A DNA stretch of 64,000 nt from Actinotignum schaalii (GTDB lineage Bacteria; Actinomycetota; Actinomycetes; Actinomycetales; Actinomycetaceae): positions 620,001 through 684,000 of the forward strand of contig NZ_CP008802.1 of NCBI RefSeq assembly GCF_000724605.1, read 5' to 3'. Below, piece by piece: positions 62,510 to 64,000 of this stretch. How positions within the stretch are numbered: the first letter of the stretch is position 1; each line of letters begins with the position of its first letter. A model generated the notes under the pieces. The model did no database searches, was not told where the DNA came from, and saw nothing but the letters and a program-made list of their open reading frames with translations. The position numbers were made by a program, and so were the translations under genes.

Positions 62510-64000
62510 ATGAAGAAGCATCGCGATGGTTCCCTATCGCAAAAAGCTCCTTTCAAGAACGAGTTGTATCACACGGTTCCGTGGCTGCTCGCGCAGCGGC
62601 AACGCAAGCATCCGCGCGATATCGCGGTGCATATCCAGAGCTCGATTGGTGGGAACTGGAAACCGTTGACGATTACGGAATTCCTCGAGCAGGTGCGGCT
62701 CACCGCCCGCGGGCTCATCGGCCTGGGGCTCGGGCACGGCGAACGCATCGGCATCCTCGCGGCCACCTCCTACGAATGGGCGCTGCTCGACGCGGCCGCT
62801 CTGCATATCGGGGTGGTGCCGGTTCCTATTTATGAAACAAGTTCCGCCAAGCAGATCGCGTGGATGGTTGCCGACGCGCAGATCACCCATATTTTCACCG
62901 ATACTCGCGCTCACGCGGAACTGGTGGATTCGGTGACCCCGCCCGCGATTCCGCCCGCGACGGTCATGACGGAAGATTGGCGCGCCGCGCTCAATGCCGC
63001 GGCTCTTGACGTTCCCGAAGAAGACCTCGATGCCCGCATCGCGGCGGTCACGGCCGATTCACTCGCGACCATTATTTACACCTCGGGCACTACCGGGGAT
63101 CCCAAGGGCGTGGAACTCACCCACGGGAATTTCGCGCGCACCGTGCTGGGGACCTGGCATTACGAACCGGAGATTCTCAATAATCCGCAGGCTTCGCTGC
63201 TGCTCTTCCTCCCCATGGCCCATGTAATGGGGCGGATTTGCGCCTACTTCGGGCTGGCCACCCGCATTTCGGTGGGCTTCGTGGGGAATCTCAAGAACCT
63301 CATGAGCGACCTGGAAACTTTCAAACCCACCCTGCTGCTGGTGGTTCCGCGCGTTTTGGAAAAGGTCTATAACGCGGCCGAGGCGAAAGCTGGGGCGGGC
63401 CTGCGGCGCCGGATTTTCCGGTGGGCGGCCGATATTGCGGTGCAGAACGGTACCCGGCGCCGGCGCAGCCCGATTTTCGCAATGAAACGCGCGCTGGCAC
63501 GCAAACTGGTTTTCAACAAATTGCGCGAGGCGATGGGCGGGCGGATTCGTTTCGCGATTTCGGCCGGGGCGCCGCTGGGCACCCGCCTGGGTCGCTTCTA
63601 TCGCGGCATCGGGCTCACGGTGGTGGAAGGTTACGGCCTCACGGAAACTACCGGTCCGGCAAATGCCACGCGCGCGGCACATCCCGTGCTGGGTACCGTT
63701 GGATGGCCGCTTCCGGGCATGCGTATTAAACTTGCCGACGACGGCGAAGTCTTGGTCAAGGGCCACTCTGTCTTCCGCGGTTACCATAACAATCCCGAAG
63801 CTACCGCGGCTGCCTTTGCGGATGGCTGGTTCCATACCGGGGATCTCGGGACGCTCGATAAGCGCGGCAATCTCACTATTACCGGCCGGAAGAAGCATCT
63901 TATTGTCACGGCCGGTGGCAAGAACGTGGCGCCGGCAGTGCTGGAGGATAAGCTGAGCTCCCATCCCCTCATTTCCAATGTGGTGGTATTGGGTGATGGG
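62510..64000 (+). CDS. Long-chain acyl-CoA ligase (AMP-dependent synthetase), 3' end cut by window
   Basis: The open frame runs from the ATG at 62510 (GGAGGA upstream) off the right edge, giving 497 residues so far. The AMP-binding signature YTSGTTGDPKGVELTHGN, the YGLTETTGP motif, HTGDLG and GRKKHLIVTAGGKNVAP are in order, as in FadD/FAA-type long-chain fatty acid CoA ligases. The missing part should be the rest of the C-terminal lid domain. Confidence 0.95.
   Translation, partial: MKKHRDGSLSQKAPFKNELYHTVPWLLAQRQRKHPRDIAVHIQSSIGGNWKPLTITEFLEQVRLTARGLIGLGLGHGERIGILAATSYEWALLDAAALHIGVVPVPIYETSSAKQIAWMVADAQITHIFTDTRAHAELVDSVTPPAIPPATVMTEDWRAALNAAALDVPEEDLDARIAAVTADSLATIIYTSGTTGDPKGVELTHGNFARTVLGTWHYEPEILNNPQASLLLFLPMAHVMGRICAYFGLATRISVGFVGNLKNLMSDLETFKPTLLLVVPRVLEKVYNAAEAKAGAGLRRRIFRWAADIAVQNGTRRRRSPIFAMKRALARKLVFNKLREAMGGRIRFAISAGAPLGTRLGRFYRGIGLTVVEGYGLTETTGPANATRAAHPVLGTVGWPLPGMRIKLADDGEVLVKGHSVFRGYHNNPEATAAAFADGWFHTGDLGTLDKRGNLTITGRKKHLIVTAGGKNVAPAVLEDKLSSHPLISNVVVLGDG

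Noticed and set aside
1-64000. CRISPR arrays, insertion sequences, prophage or biosynthetic clusters
   Set aside because: I found no spaced direct repeats, transposase, integrase, phage structural genes or clustered biosynthetic enzymes.

Overview
The window is a chromosomal segment of a high-GC Gram-positive bacterium (roughly 60-63 % GC by eye). Gene content and order point to Actinobacteria: RNase E/G next to rplU-rpmA-obgE, proA-nadD-rsfS, recG-rsmD-coaD-DivIVA-like-DUF177-rnc-fpg, cydABDC, leuCD beside a divergent IclR regulator, an AMIN-like lipoprotein and a DUF4282 protein. Many genes have -10 boxes 5-7 bases before their ATG, so leaderless mRNAs appear common. An Actinomycetaceae-like organism fits, but no species can be named from the sequence alone. 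I see no CRISPR array, transposase, integrase or phage gene.

Layout. 0-11 kb: HerA/DUF853 ATPase, mutarotase-like enzyme, leuS, HIT hydrolase, two HAD phosphatases, a DUF4282 membrane protein and type II NADH dehydrogenase. 11-13.3 kb: ABC-2 exporter with its own TetR, of lower GC, ending beside tRNA-Ala. 13.5-17.5 kb: a tightly overlapping leftward operon proA-nadD-membrane protein-rsfS-phosphatase. 17.7-19.3 kb: thioredoxin, a luciferase-like flavoprotein and a translationally coupled 54-residue ORF, lying between proA and proB, which are contiguous in many actinobacteria. 19.7-25.9 kb: rne, rplU, rpmA, obgE, proB. 26.3-35 kb: rightward cydA-cydB-cydD-cydC and a GAF sensor kinase, facing a DevR/NarL-type response regulator. 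35-41.4 kb: leftward recG-rsmD-coaD-DivIVA-like-DUF177-rnc-fpg. 41.6-46.6 kb: rpmB, a short-chain dehydrogenase with an OFA-type transporter, a zinc alcohol dehydrogenase, thiL. 46.6-55.2 kb: ddl, AMIN-like lipoprotein, murA, leuD-leuC/IclR, a GT4 glycosyltransferase and peptide deformylase. 55.3-57.1 kb: a ChbG-like protein lacking its catalytic residues and an overlapping pair of unknown genes of low GC. 57.3-64 kb: tRNA-Glu, tRNA-Gln, an unknown gene behind gltX, a MalY/PatB lyase, an FAH-family hydrolase and a long-chain acyl-CoA ligase cut by the window edge.

Working together: the cyd genes, the adjacent sensor kinase/regulator pair and NDH-2 form a respiratory and redox group. proA-nadD-rsfS and recG-fpg are housekeeping operons with ATGA or GTGA overlaps. 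The most unusual material is small: an overlapping two-gene module next to tRNA genes, a pseudoenzyme of the ChbG family, a leaderless 13-codon upstream ORF coupled to a HAD gene, a 54-codon ORF coupled to a flavoprotein, four different intergenic tandem repeats, and an over-represented 10-mer (ACGACGACGC) found ten times.
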